DNA of 64,000 nt from Ampelomyces quisqualis (GCA_018398575.1 JAGTXZ010000019.1:2418001-2482000), one strand, 5' to 3'. Numbered from the stretch's first letter, positions 1 through 11,973 are shown. Notes: generated by a model from the letters alone, not told the origin. A program made the numbers and translations.

Positions 1-169
1 TCTTTAGAGTAGATTAGGATGTTATTAAGGTACGTAATGCAGAAATTGTTAAGATAATCAATTAGTATATTATTTATATAGCGTTAATACGTAGCTAGCC
101 TATTATATAAGCCAAAAGAGAGAACCTTACACTTATATATACTGTAACAGGTCTAAAAGGTAGTATACT

Positions 170-500
170 CTTTAGAGTTAGGATCTATACAAATTTTGTT
201 AAAGGCAGCCCTAATGTTAAACTTAGTAAAGATCTTAGCTTTAGAGGGACGTAATAGCAGCTTATTAATGCAAGAGATTAAATAGACGTCCTTGCGCGTA
301 AGGGCGTTAATCTTCTAATAGTCTATATAGATGCGTATGTCTCTATTTAGTTTGCGTATACAGAGAATAGGTAAAGCAAAAGGACTTTAACTAGCCTTAA
401 TAAAACTCTTCTAAAGGTGTTCCTAGACGTAGGCCTTAGTAGCTTTAAGCTTCTTCTAGTTTTACTTATACAGGGGACTAAACGTATTTAGTAATAGTTC
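170..500 (-). pseudogene. Gypsy reverse transcriptase remnant
   Basis: The minus-strand translation keeps the order of conserved gypsy RT blocks: a SPLYK segment, the AYVxEHL..SFIKAS region, FALPILCIRKL, then RDIRIYIDY, KINALTRKDVYLI and KAKIFTKFN. Several in-frame TAA/TAG codons interrupt it. The catalytic YxDD box would lie further left, outside the window. It is non-functional. Confidence 0.8.
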
Positions 501-1176
501 TTTAAGGATAATCTTGTAATTGTATAGACAATAAAGAGGCAATTAATTGGCTGCTAACTTGCTAAATACATTCTAATACTAGGAGTAACAGGCAGGTAAT
601 CTCTTATCTAATTAGCTTTAATTATCTGCGTTGTCCTTAGAGGTAAGAATCTTATTAATTTTATAGAAGCTTGTTGTAAAGAACTTGTTTTAGGGCTTCT
701 TTATAATAAAGTAAAATGCATTAGTAGAAATAAGAGTAATGCGGGTAGTTAGAAAGGGTTTAGACTCTAAGCGGTTTTGCTTAGTTGGGGTATAAGGGAT
801 CTCTAAGATTTTTTAGGCTAATAGGAGCTTTAAGTATCCCTTAATACAATAAATAGAAGAAGAGGAACAGTAAGGACTATTTTAGATATAGTAGTCTTCT
901 TTCTCCTATAGGGCGTTGTGTTGTTGCACATTAAGATAGACAGTAGCTGGCACTATAGCTTAATATAGAATAGTAGGAATAGGGGGTAAAGGATTGTATA
1001 AATAGGGGTACTTAGATAGCCAAATAAACTGTAACCTATCTGTGTCTAATTGAATCTTAAATTATCTTAACTATTAGAGGCTAAGTATACAATCCTAAGA
1101 CCTAAGATTAAGGATAAGAAATAGACAGTTTAAAATCTTTTAGCTATTAATATTTAAGTATAGTTAAATATATTAA

Positions 1177-3257
1177 GTAACTAAAGAAGTAATCTAATCC
1201 TTAAAGCTGCGTACCTAAACCTAGAAGAGGAGCTTCTAGATAGGTTGCTGCAAGGCTTTAGAAATAGATAAGACAATTTGTAAATTTAAAAATAGGAAAC
1301 TTTAAGCACTAGTGTTAACAAGAGTATTAAGGCGTAAGCTAATACCCTAGTTATAGAAAAGCGTAGGTATAAGGAAATAGGGACTGCAAAACAAATAAGA
1401 AAGGTTAAGGTAGAATAGATTGTAATAGCTTAGGCCTAAGGAGAGGTGTCCTCCTAGGCGCTTCTGTTTCCTATATAATACACCTCCTAATTAGGTTACT
1501 CTTAAGCATCTTTATACTTATCTACTTCTACAGCTTTAATCTAACGCACACAAGGCTTTATGCAGTTACTAGAGTAGTGTCCTAGCTTACTGCAATTATA
1601 ATAACTACTAGAGGTCTTCTATTATTCTAGCTTAGAGGTCTTTGTAGGAAGACGCACTATTATAAATTAATAGGCTAGCGCAGAATTTGTTGAAGCGCTA
1701 ATAGTAGTAGTCTAATTTAGCTCCAAATTCTGTTGTAGAGCTAACCTAATTAGCAACCTAGTAGCAACTAGTGTTATACTTAGTGTAGGGTTATTCTTCT
1801 ACTCTATATTATATATAGTAAGGTGTTCTACTATCTAATTAAATAAGTTCTTCTATTAGTGCCTAAATCCTAGGTTAGGGGCTCGCAACCCTAGCGTAAT
1901 CTTAGTCTATAAGTAGTAGAACTACTCTAAAGAGGGTACTTGTCTCTTAACTATAGAACTTAGAAACCTAGCTTTAAACAAGGGGAACGTTTCCTCCTTA
2001 GTTATCTGCATTTAATTAAAAGCTGCTTAGCTTTTGGCTACCTTGTTACCTATAATAAAGTAAGACTTAAGTAGCCTAATTATTTGCTTAGCGTTCTAGA
2101 ATTGCTCTTAATTAGTATCTAATAAATATTATAGCTTAAGATAGCCCTTGGCTAATCCTGTAGTATAGCCCTATACTAAGGCTATGTGTTGTCTTTTAGT
2201 CTAATAGTAATCTAAGTTAATCTTAAGTTAATTCTAGATAGAGGCCTACTATTAGTAGAAGGTAGGATCTTTTCTATTACTAAGATTGTCTATATTAGGC
2301 GTTTTCTTAGATTGTTAAAGTTAGCAAGAGCCTTTATAGTAATATAAGTACTTAGATATAGAGCTGTTAGATAAATAGTAGGGTGCAGAATTGTTCTAGG
2401 GTAATTTAGTAGTAGGTAGGGGCTTGTCTAGTCCTATTAACAGAGTTAGTCCTTTCTTAAGGGAATTAATTTCTGCTAAAGCCTGTTTTAAATCTTGTTA
2501 TAATTAATTAACCTCTATTTAGGCAGAGGTTAGATTTGGTGCAGCTCTAGGCTAAGGGGGTTTCTTAGTGTCTGTCTTTTTCACTTTAGCACTCTGTTGC
2601 TAGGTTGTTACAGTTAATACAGAGTTGTCTTAGAAGAAGGCTCTTAGAGTTAGTTCTTTAGAGGGAGTTATTAGCGTTGCCTCTAATACTCCTAGGTTAT
2701 TAATAGTCTCTAAGTTTCTATTGTAGCGCTAAACGCAACTTTTCTAAAGTAATCCTAACTATTATATTAATAGGAAGATCTAAACCTAAAGGCTTTAGCT
2801 GTTAGAAGATCTAAGGGATCCTAACTGTGTTTAATAGATTTGAGGTCGCAAACAGATCTAATTTAGATGTTGTTCTATACGTTTTAACGTAATCTTTTTA
2901 AAAGTAAATTGCAATATTATCTAAATACTATTACTAGTAGGACAAAGTTTCTCTTATAATGTAACAACACAGGTAGGTACAGCTATTAGAATTAAATTAG
3001 ATACGTATTAGAGGCATATAGGAGTGCGTGTTGTATCAGAGATTCTAAATTAGCTATACACCTATAGGTCTTGTACAGAAGGACAAGAGAAACTTGTCCT
3101 CTATCTATGCTATAGGCTTATATTTATAGTAGGCGTAGTAGCTAAGTTAGAGCGCTGTTAGAGCGCTTTTAGTCCTAATCTGCTAGCTTCCTACATAATC
3201 TGTTACTAAGCCTTTATAAGGTATCAGATGTAACATGTGTTTGCATATGCTTGTCAC
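1177..3257. repeat. Long direct repeat, copy 1 (gypsy LTR plus gag)
   Basis: This stretch is repeated in the same orientation at 6518-8627. Both begin with the shared run AGAAGTAATCTAATCC and end near GTTACTAAGCCTTTATA. The copies differ at many sites, mostly C/T and G/A, as expected after independent RIP. Similarity stops abruptly at 1177 and 6518 on the left and near 3257 and 8627 on the right. Confidence 0.85.
1569..1616 (-). pseudogene. Gag CCHC zinc-knuckle remnant, copy 1
   Basis: On the minus strand the frame reads YYNCSKLGHYSSNC. Spacing fits CX2CX4HX4C with the first Cys changed to Tyr (TGT or TGC to TAT), a TpG to TpA change typical of RIP. The second Cys, the His and the last Cys survive. 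This fixes the orientation and the gag identity of the 1.2-2.9 kb region. Confidence 0.75.
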
Positions 3258-3429
3258 ACGCTACTACACTTGCAGCTAAGTCTTTTAGGATTACTATAGC
3301 TAGTACAGCCTAGTTTAATCTAGAAATTATGCAATATAACATAGTTAGAGCGTTTCTTAACGCCTTAATTACAGCTAATAATCTAGTGTTCTATAATCTA
3401 CTAGATAGATTTAAGAAAGCTAGGCTTTG

Positions 3430-3640
3430 TGTAAGGCTTAACTAAGCGCTCTACAGGCTTAGAGAATCTGTATTACTTTAGTATAAGGAATTCTTAAAAT
3501 TACTGCGCAAGATAGAACTACATGCATCTAAAGAAGAACTCTGCCTTTTCTTTACTTAGGATTAAACAATCTTTATTCTGTTCTATGTTAATAATATTCT
3601 ACTTATTTACTGCAAGAATTATAAGCTTAAAGCTAAGGAT
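3430..3640 (+). pseudogene. Copia reverse transcriptase remnant with YVDD changed to YVNN
   Basis: The plus-strand frame shows ALYRLRESVLL*YKEFLKL and SKEELCLFF, then FILFYVNNILLIY, lining up with the copia blocks ALYGLRxSPxLWYKxF, KxExCLF and FFYVDDIxI. The two catalytic aspartates are asparagines (codons 3590-3595, AAT AAT). Both changes are G to A after T, the RIP context read on the complementary strand. Confidence 0.85.
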
Positions 3641-4069
3641 CTAGAGTCTAAGATTATTAGCAAATATAAAATCTAAGATTAAGGACTAGTTAAATAGTTC
3701 CTTAGGATTAGAGTTATCTAAAACAGATTAGACTAATTAATTACTCTAGTCTATAACGCCTATATTAACAAGATTACTAAAAAATTTAGACTACACAATA
3801 GATTATTCTCTCTAACACTATTACTATCTAAAGAGCTCTACAAGAATACTAGAGAAGCTAGTAAGTAAGAAATTAAGGCCTATTAAGAAAGAGTTAGATT
3901 AGTCCTTTACACTGCAATTATAAGCTGCCTAGATATAGCCTATATAGTCTTAAAGCTTTCCTATTTCTTAACTAATCCTTTAGACAATTATATTAAAGCT
4001 GTAGAACAGGTAATTATGTATCTCTATTAAATAAGGTTTAATTTAATTAAGTATAGAGATTTTAATAGT

Positions 4070-4570
4070 CTAGAACTAACTATCTGTAGAGACGCCTCCT
4101 GTGCTAACAATAAATTAACTAGGCGTTCCTTACATAGTTATATAGCTATCCTATTTAGAAGAGCAATCTCTTAAAAAGCTGCTAGATAAAGATTAGTTAC
4201 TACCTTAACTATAGAAGCTAAGCTACTTACTCTAGAATACGCTACAAAAGAATCTATAGCGCTTAGCTAGTTCTTTAAAGAGCTTACGCTTAATCTAAAA
4301 GATCTATAGAATATCTAGTGTAATAATTAGCAGACTATTTAGCTAGTTATAAGGAAAAATAAGCAGATATCTACAAAGCTTAGGCATGTTAACATTTAGA
4401 ATATGTAGCTTAGGCAAGAGCACTTAAAAGGATTATTCTAAGTATCTTATTTAGAATCTAGATTAATGCTAGCTAATAGTCTTACTAAGAACCTTACCTA
4501 TTAACAATTCTTTAAGTTTAAGTAGCTTCTTAACTTTAAGGATATAAGCAAGTTACTTACAAAGCAATAA
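4070..4570 (+). pseudogene. Copia RNase H remnant
   Basis: The translation shows LELTICRDASCANNKLTRRS, TIEAKLLTLEYATKES, LRHVNI and LANSLTKNL. These match the copia RNase H blocks SDASxAxDxxTRRS, STEAELLALxxAxKE, LRHVDI and PADxLTKxL in order. Internal TAA and TAG codons are frequent, so the domain is dead. Confidence 0.8.
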
Positions 4571-6517
4571 TTTAGAAAATACAAAGATTAATTTAACTTT
4601 TCTATCTACTAATTAATTTGCTTGCTCTAAAAGCTTAAGATTACTATAAGATCTAAGCAGAGCAAACACATAAAAACTAAGACTACTAACTCTAAATTAT
4701 AAGTAAAACTACCTAAAAACTTACCTCTATAAAGTTAAACACCTTATTAATTATCTTGTAAGCCTAAGCATAACGCTTAGCAATTAAGAGACCTAAAGCT
4801 CTTAATCTATAGCTTAGAGTTAGCAAATCTCTAACTGTTTCTATAGCCTTAGGCAAAGAAGATAACAGCTAATCCTACGCTAGCTCTTAACGCTTAGGCA
4901 TTAGAGTCTAAGCAGCCTAGAGCTGCTCTTTAAGTAGTAGAGTGTTAGGCAGAAAAGAGCTGCAGCGCTAGTAACTAAACAATAACTACTACCTACTTAG
5001 CGTAAACAGAGCCTAAGCTATAAACCTGCTTAACGCTCTACTAAACCTATATCTTCCAAAGCTCTAAGCAGAACGCGCAGGCTTAGCACTTAGTAAGCTA
5101 AAAGTTAGATTAATATAGCTTAAGCTTACTCTAAAACTACTAAGAGCTAGAACGCTCTAAGCCTGCTGTATAGCCTTTACAGCCTTAAGCTACTAGTAAA
5201 GCTACGCGCAAGCCTTCTTTAGCTTCTATAAACAAATTAGCTATTTCTAAGATTAAACAATCTTTAAAACTTGCCTTAATAGTTTTCTTAAACACGCTAA
5301 TAATAATTTATATAGCCTACTTACGTAAATTACTAGGACTACTTATATTAGCAAGTATATTATTAATAGTAACTAGAGTAACCTATATTTTAACGTAAAA
5401 ATAGTTTAGGTAAGCTATACAACACTTGCTTATTATTAATCTAGCTCTACTATAGTAGTAGCTATTACTTTGCTTATTAGTAAACTAAAAGGCGCAGCGC
5501 AAGTATAAACTAGAGTAAAGCTTTCTCTTTTTAACTCTAATAGTCTTTTTGCTAGAAACTACTCTACTCTTAAGTAAGGAATTGCGCTGCTTAGTCTTGC
5601 GCTAGAATTAGCGTAGTAGATTTAAATTATTAGCCTTGCTCTTAATAGTAGGCGTAGTAGCAGTAGTAGCGTTCTTCTTGTAGGCGCGCGCGTAAGCTAT
5701 CTTATTAACTATAATAGTAGAATTCTTCTTAGGCAGCTGCCTAAGTTAGTAATAGACTAAATTAAAAGTAAAGAAACTTACTATAATAGAGAAGATTAAG
5801 CAAGTACTTAATAAAGTAAATAATAAGAAGAAATAAGTAGATAGATAGCTAGTTAACAAGTTAATTAATAAGTTAATTAATGCCCTAGAGTGTAAAAATA
5901 TAAGAGTAGGCAACTTTTTTATACCTAAGTAACGCAACTACTAGGCAACAATCTTGCTTACGCTCTTTCTTACCTTGTTATACAATCTTACTCTATAACA
6001 ACACACGTTAACAGACTACCTCTTACCTAAGCAACAGACTACGCTATAATAAACGCTCTAAAGTAAAGCTTAGCTAATAAGTAAACTTACACTAATAGTC
6101 TGTTTGCACCTATCCTATAGACTGCCTACTTACAAAACCTACATACAAGGCCTAAGAAGATAACGTAGGCTATATTCTTTAGATAAACAACACTAATATT
6201 AGATTTAGTTATATATATAGTAAATAATTAGAAATTTATACACTAATAACTTACGTTTAAGCTAATAAATAGAGTAAACGCAACGCTTGCAATATAAAGC
6301 AGTATTACTATTTGCCTTAATTACTACTTTTGCTCTACTAAATAGATTAAGCAAGCTAACAAGTTTGCCTAATCTAAGGAGTGTGTAATAGAAGATGTAA
6401 ATTAGCAGATTACAAGGTTATTACGTGTAATAACCAAGCATGTTACTAATAAGATAGAATCTATTTAGAACTAGACTAACTTATTAAGCTGTTTCTTAGC
6501 TTAGTGTATTTAATCTA

Positions 6518-8627
6518 GTAACTGCAGAAGTAATCTAATCCTTAAAGCTGCGCACCTAAACCTAGAAGAGAAGCTTCTAGATAGGTTAATGTAAAGCTTT
6601 AGAAACAGATAAAACAATTTGTAAATTTAAAAATAAGAAACTTTAAGTACTAGTGTTAACAAGAGTATTAAGGCGTAAGCTAATACCTTAGTTGTAAAGA
6701 AGCGCAGGTATAAGAAAATAGGAACTGTAAAACAAATAAGAAAAGTTAAAGTAGAATAGATTATAATAGCTTAGGCTTAAAGAGAAAGTTTTTCTTAGGC
6801 GCTTCTATTTCTTGTATAATATACCTTCTAGTTAGGTTGCTCTTAAGCATCTTTAAACTTATCTACTTCTATAGCTTTAATCTAACGTACACAAGGCTTT
6901 GTATAATTACTAGCGTAGTATTCTAGTTTACTATAATTATAATAACTACTAGAGGTCTTCTATTAATTAAGTTTAAAAGTCTTAGTAGAAAGACATACTG
7001 TTGTTAATTAATAGGCTAGCGCAGAATGTGTTAGAGCGCTAGAGGTAGTAGTCTAATTTAGCTCTAAATTAGTTTATAGAGCCTGCCTAATTAGCAATTT
7101 AGCAGCAGCTAGTAATATACTTAGGTTAGAATTGTTCTTCTACTCTATATTATAGGCAGTAAGGTGTTCTACTATCTAATTAAATAAGTTCTTTTATTAG
7201 TGCCTAAATCCTAGGTTAGAGGCTTATAGTCCTAGTGTAATTTTTGTCTATAAGTAGTAAAACTACTCTAAAGAAGGTACTTGTCTCTTAACTACAGAAC
7301 TTAAAAACCTAGCTTTAAACAAAGAGAATGTTTCTTTCTTTATTATCTGCAATTAATTAAACGCTGCACAGCTTTTAGCTACCTTATTGCCTGTAATAAA
7401 ATAAGACTTAAGTAGCTTAATTATTTGCTTAGCGTTCTAAAATTGTTCTTAGTTAGTATCTAATAGGTATTAAGGCTTAAGATAGCCCTTAGCTAGTCCT
7501 GTAGTGTAGCTCTATACTAAGGCTATGCGTTGTCTTTTAGTCTAATAGTAATCTAAGTTAATTTTAAGTTAATTTTAAATAGAGGCCTGCTATTAGCAGA
7601 AGGTAGAATCTTTTCTATTACTAAGATTATCTATATTAGGCGTTTTCTTAGATTGTTAAAGTTAGCAAGAGCTTTTATAGCAATATAAGTACTTAGATAT
7701 AGAGCTATTAGATAAACAGTAGAGTGCAGAAGAGTTCTAGAGAGTTTTAGTAGTAAGTAGAGGCTTGTCTAGTCCTACTAACAAGGTTAGTCCTTCCTTA
7801 AGAGAATTAATCTTTACTAACTCTTGTTTTAGTTCTTATTATAATTAATTAACTTCTATTTGTACAAGAGTAAGATTTAGTAAAGGTACAAGTCTAGCTC
7901 TAGGCTAAGGAAGTCTGTCTCTAGATTTCTTAGTGTCTATCTTTTTTGCTTTAGCACTCTATTACTAGGTTGTTACAGTTAATATAGAGTTGTCTTAGAA
8001 GAAGGCTCCTAGAGTTAGTAATTCTTTAGAGGGAGTTATTAGCGTTGCCTCTAATACTCCTGGGTTATTAATAGTCTCTAAGTTTCTATTGTAGCGCTAA
8101 ACGCAACTTTTACTAAAGTAATCTTAACTATGTGTTAATAAGAAGATCTAAACTTAAAGGCTTTAGCTGTTAAGAGATCTAAGGGATCCTAACTATGTTT
8201 AATAGATTTAAGGTTGCAAACAGATCTAATTTAGATGTTGTTTTGTGCGTTTTAACGCAATCTTTTTAAAAGTAAATTGCAATATTATCTAAATGCTATT
8301 ACTAGCAGAATAAAGTTTTTCTTATAATGTAACAACGCAAGTAGGTACAGCTATTAGAATTAAATTAAATACGTATTAGAGGCATATAAGAGTGCGTGTT
8401 ATGTTAGAGATTCTAGATTAGCTATATACCTATAGGTCTTGTACAAAAGAACAAGGAAAACTTCTTCTCTATCTAATACAATAGGCTTATATTTATAGTT
8501 AAGGTAGCAACTAAGTTAGAGCTAATTTAAAGCGCTTTTAGTGCTGCCTCTACTATCTCTTGTATAATCTGTTACTAAGCCTTTATATAGTATTAGATAT
8601 AATATGTGTTTACATGTGCCTGTTACA
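6518..8627 (-). mobile_element. Second RIP-degraded gypsy copy, LTR plus gag only
   Basis: This direct repeat of 1177-3257 lies on the minus strand. The pol part seen beyond copy 1 is missing: similarity ends at 6518, where the copia-associated block begins, so this is a truncated copy or one separated by a later insertion. Its zinc knuckle, at about 6911-6958 on the complement, reads YYNYSKLEYYASNY, with all three Cys and the His lost. It is therefore more heavily mutated there than copy 1. The right end starts TGTAACA on the minus strand. Confidence 0.8.
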
Positions 8628-9150
8628 AGAAGTATTTCTACTTCTTTAAAATTTAATATATATTTAGAAATCTATATATATATCTTATAGAAGGTATACT
8701 TAGATTATACTTATACACTTCTAGTTACGCTTTTAAATATATTTAGAAGGTATACTATATATTAAATTTTAATTAATTGCCCTAAACTTATATAACCTAA
8801 CCTTAACCTACAATTAATTACCTCTACCTTAACCTCTACCTTCTATTAGCTTAAAAAGTATAGGTTAAGAGTTAGGTAGAAGTTAGGTCTTACGTCAAGG
8901 TACCTTAACTCTACCTAACTCCTACTTATTTACTACTGTAATTCTTCTCTATAAGCTTATAATATAAAGATAAGCTTTATAATCTTCTAATATATTAGTA
9001 TACTATAATAAAGTTAACTAGTTAATATTAGTTAAAAACATACATATACGAAAACCTATAAAATTAAGCAACTTTAGTAGAATAAACAAAACAAGTTTTC
9101 GAGAAGTATTAAGTGTAAGCTATGCCATGTTTTATGTTATAAGCATAACT
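8628..9150. other. AT-rich edge of the RIP block, no gene
   Basis: Sequence remains AT-rich with degenerate CCTAACCTTAACC-like runs near 8770-8900. These are not true telomere repeats. Base composition changes to ordinary mixed sequence at about 9150. No coding potential was recognised. Confidence 0.6.
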
Positions 9151-9738
9151 GTATTCTTCAACGAGTTCTCAAGTGTAAAAAAAGCTGATTTGCAAGGAAA
9201 ACGGCGATCTTCGAAGCGTTCCAAATTTCGGTCATTTTCGTTGCTTTCCTCGCGGACGAAGTCCCGTCCACAATCACCACCAGCGTCCATGCCAACGCGA
9301 CAATGAACAAGAAAAGGAAGAGTAGCGCAGCTGAGTTAGCGCATTGGTTAGCGATGAGTAAGTTGATCAAGGGCGTTAGAACATTCGATATGTGTAGATT
9401 GATTTGAACTTATCGCACACGCATTTTAGTCCTTGCTTGCACATTACTTTTCAGCACCACGCAGCTTTCTAGCATGCAAGTAGTTTCCCTTTTATCTAGC
9501 AAGTATTTCTGTTTGGTTTTTCATAGGATGTTGGGCATACACGAGTTATTAGAGTGTCTCTTTTTGCGCGAGCTTAGTTATGAATTTTGGCCTGGGAAGT
9601 ATACGATGCCAGAATGTACATGATTAATACCCCTTCTTTAGCAATTAGCATATCTATACATAAATGCATATGTAATGGATAGGGCATAACTTGCGCGTAC
9701 TTTTGCTCCTTCGCGACACACGCGTAAAGACAAGAGCT

Positions 9739-9746
9739 TCCATACC
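9739..9746. repeat. Target-site duplication, left (TCCATACC)
   Basis: The eight bases TCCATACC directly precede the inverted terminus CAGCGCTG and recur directly after the other terminus at 10396-10403. An 8-bp duplication is the hallmark of hAT-superfamily insertion. Confidence 0.9.
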
Positions 9747-10395
9747 CAGCGCTGCCAACCGGCCGTACTACTGCTTCCTACAGCTACTAACTACTGCTTA
9801 AGTAAGCAGTAAGTAGCTGGCAGTGAATAGGTGGGTCCTGTAGCCATAGTGGTGATAATTTGAGAGCCGTAATTACAGCTCTACTACCCAAAATTGCCAA
9901 TAAACCGCAGTGCCGCTATAAGGTCTGTTTTGGTCCTAAAACGTTAGCTGTTGCTCCTAGATTTTGACACGTTTTGACACAGCCCTACTAGAGTAGCTAG
10001 GAGGGGGTTAGGTAGTAAAGACCTCTAGTATATAGCTGTCGCGCTCCTGCACCTATATCATCACCCTATATCAAAATAAGCTAACTTTCTCAGTCCTAAA
10101 CGCCAACGCCCATTGCGTCTATTTTCCACTGTGCTGGCTCTACTCCGTAAGAGAGTTGCTAAGGCTTAGGCCACAGTAAAGTGGACAAAAAGCAAGCTTT
10201 CGCAGTAAGCAATTCACCTCCGTCAACTAGCTCAAGTTAATAGGAGGCCTTACATCCTAGTCTTGGCAGTACTACAGCTACGGGCAGTACAGCTATCTTA
10301 AATCATTACCTCAGTAAGTAGTTCACTCCAAAGTAGGCCGTAGCGTAGTCTGACTTGGCCAATAGTAGCAGTAGTACGGCCGGTTGGCAGCGCTG
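9747..10395. mobile_element. hAT-like non-autonomous element, copy 1 (649 bp)
   Basis: The ends are a perfect 29-bp inverted repeat: 9747-9775 begins CAGCGCTGCCAACCGGCCGT and 10367-10395 is its reverse complement. The element is flanked by the 8-bp duplication TCCATACC. There is no transposase frame inside, so it would need a hAT transposase elsewhere. The subterminal parts contain AGTAAGTAG motifs in both halves. Inner sequence is shared with the element at 19201-19978, for example GAGCCGTAATTAC near 9860 and CCTCAGTAAGTAGTTCACTC near 10310. The perfect ends and duplication suggest a fairly recent insertion. Confidence 0.9.
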
Positions 10396-10403
10396 TCCAT
10401 ACC
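10396..10403. repeat. Target-site duplication, right (TCCATACC)
   Basis: Perfect copy of the 8-bp direct repeat at 9739-9746 flanking the hAT-like element. Confidence 0.9.
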
Positions 10404-11973
10404 GCACTCCTATCCTTACCCCATTCTCCCTACCCCAGCAACACGACTAGAGCGCCCCTCAAGCGCATGCATAACCTGCTGTATATCTTGCAAGTTTTTC
10501 CCATTGTTTCACACTGTACTCAGCACCCCTCCAACCTCATGCGCCGTCCTCCGTACCTCAACCCGTGTCAGTACCAAACTAAAGTCTGGACGCGCTGCTT
10601 TTTTACACACCCACATCCGCCGCTCCTTGAAGCCGCATTTGCTATAATCGTTCCCGTAACAATTCGTAGTGTGCAAATGTAACGCGCCAGGTAAACTGTC
10701 GTCAGAGGTTAGATATTGTGCTAGAGAATAGGGATGCTTTTCAACATAGTTTGGTTCTAGTGATAGAAGCGTAGTACTCCAGCGTGCGGAGTCTAATTGT
10801 TAATACTCCGCTTCGAGGAACTAATGTTCAACTTCGCGGAAAGATTGATAAGATTTCGCATAGTAATGCGCATTACTCGCAACGCTTTGTCTTCACCAGA
10901 TAAGCGCAACAGTTAGACATCGCGGTTGAAATGCGTTTTGCCTTTTCGTCCACCCCTTCCCTAGCCGCTTCTTCTCTTCTACGCCATCACTGCTATAACT
11001 CTTGCATAATCATCGCCGCTTCCGCTTCTAGTTACTGATCCAGGGCTCTAGTCTTGTCTCAGGCTCTTCAGTCTTCGCCTACTTCTTCAGAGATGCTGTC
11101 GTTTGTTTAAGAGACCTTGCTTCAGATTGGACAGGTAGTCGTTAATTTCTCCGGGTTCGTACGGCGGCGAATGTGCCTAGATTGGACCAGAAGGCTTTGA
11201 TGAATATGTCAAGAGTTAACGCGAAGGAGACAAAGCCGATCAGGGTGGACAACTGATTACTGTCGTTTCCAGGTTGCTATGTGCTGCCAGATGAACTAAT
11301 GGCAAGCGTGACTGAGCTGTGGCATTCACGTTCCACTCTCTCGACGGTCACCGATTGTAGCGACACCAGTTGAGCAGCACAGCCAACGAGAAGCAAATAA
11401 AGATGAGTCAAATGATCTTGACAGCAATGGCGTGTCACTGATGTCTCTTCTGATCAAAAGCTCACTCTAGCCGTAACGTGCCGAGCCAACTGTTGACCAG
11501 CACTCCGCGCTATCCAAGTCGTCTTATCTAGCATGGCACCGTTCTCTGATACACAATGCGTTGTCCATCGAGCCCTTTATTGAGACCTCACCAAAAATGA
11601 TACAATGGCTTTCTTCTTTGCAAGGTCAAAGTCGCAAAATGCCACATTGTTGCGCATCGTCACAATGTCGGTCAGAGCGTATAAGAAATGACTTCCCAAC
11701 CTTACCTCTACACTTTATCTCACTCTATACGGGGTGAGGTCCCTGCAAATCTTCGCCATCCACAAAAGATCCCGGGGATCTTAAATTGAATCGAAGCATT
11801 TGTTCTACGTCCGCTTTCCGCAGAACAATATCTAGTCCATCGCAGTCATTACGATGTCTTCTACTTCGGTTCAAACAGGCGTTGCAGGCTGACAAGTCGT
11901 TCCGCTGGGTAGTACAGTTGCCCTCGAAAATTCTCTTATCACTCCTATTCCGCTAGTCTGGGCGCGAAGGGAC
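10404..11973. other. Intergenic, no supported gene
   Basis: Only short overlapping open frames occur, without family similarity or convincing splice structure. The frame of the next gene is open upstream back to 11893, so a short 5' exon or longer N-terminus of that gene may lie at the right end. Confidence 0.5.

Larger units (their letters stand above)
1..3257 (-). mobile_element. RIP-degraded Ty3/gypsy LTR retrotransposon, 5' LTR, gag and part of pol
   Basis: The element lies on the minus strand and runs off the left edge. Translating the complement of about 500-170 gives a recognisable gypsy reverse transcriptase N-terminus despite stops, including IYIDY*KINALTRKDVYLI and KAKIFTKFN, which match the family's VDYRxLNxITxKxxYPLP and AKIFTKLD blocks. 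A gag CCHC zinc knuckle follows at about 1569-1616 (YYNCSKLGHYSSNC, first Cys replaced by Tyr). The right end near 3257 begins TGTGACA on the minus strand, as an LTR start would. Stops occur every few codons and TpA dominates, as expected of RIP. Family assignment is firm; the exact LTR limits are inferred from where similarity to the second copy (6518-8627) ends. Confidence 0.85.
3258..6517 (+). mobile_element. RIP-degraded Ty1/copia-type remnant and flanking AT-rich sequence
   Basis: The plus strand at about 3430-4570 carries the end of a copia pol: reverse transcriptase then RNase H, with many stops. The 5' part of pol (protease, integrase) was not found. From 4620 to 6380 the sequence is AT-rich with no recognisable domain. 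The stretch 6384-6526 begins TG, ends CA and abuts the second gypsy copy, so it may be a terminal repeat, but no second copy of it was found here. The region appears to be a nest of insertions, and the limits given are those of the two flanking gypsy copies. Confidence 0.65.

Noticed and set aside
5746..5937. 63-codon hydrophobic frame on the minus strand
   Set aside because: It lies inside the AT-rich degraded block, where Leu/Ile/Phe-rich frames arise from composition.
6384..6526. Possible copia 3' LTR (TG...CA)
   Set aside because: No matching second LTR was found in the window, so it is mentioned but not called as a feature.
8760..8900. CCTAACCTTAACC-like runs resembling telomere repeats
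   Set aside because: They are irregular and interrupted, not (CCCTAA)n; more likely RIPed repeat sequence than a telomere.
9158..9370. 70-codon hydrophobic minus-strand frame next to the RIP edge
   Set aside because: No ATG at its beginning, no upstream exon, no family resemblance; likely chance in low-complexity sequence.
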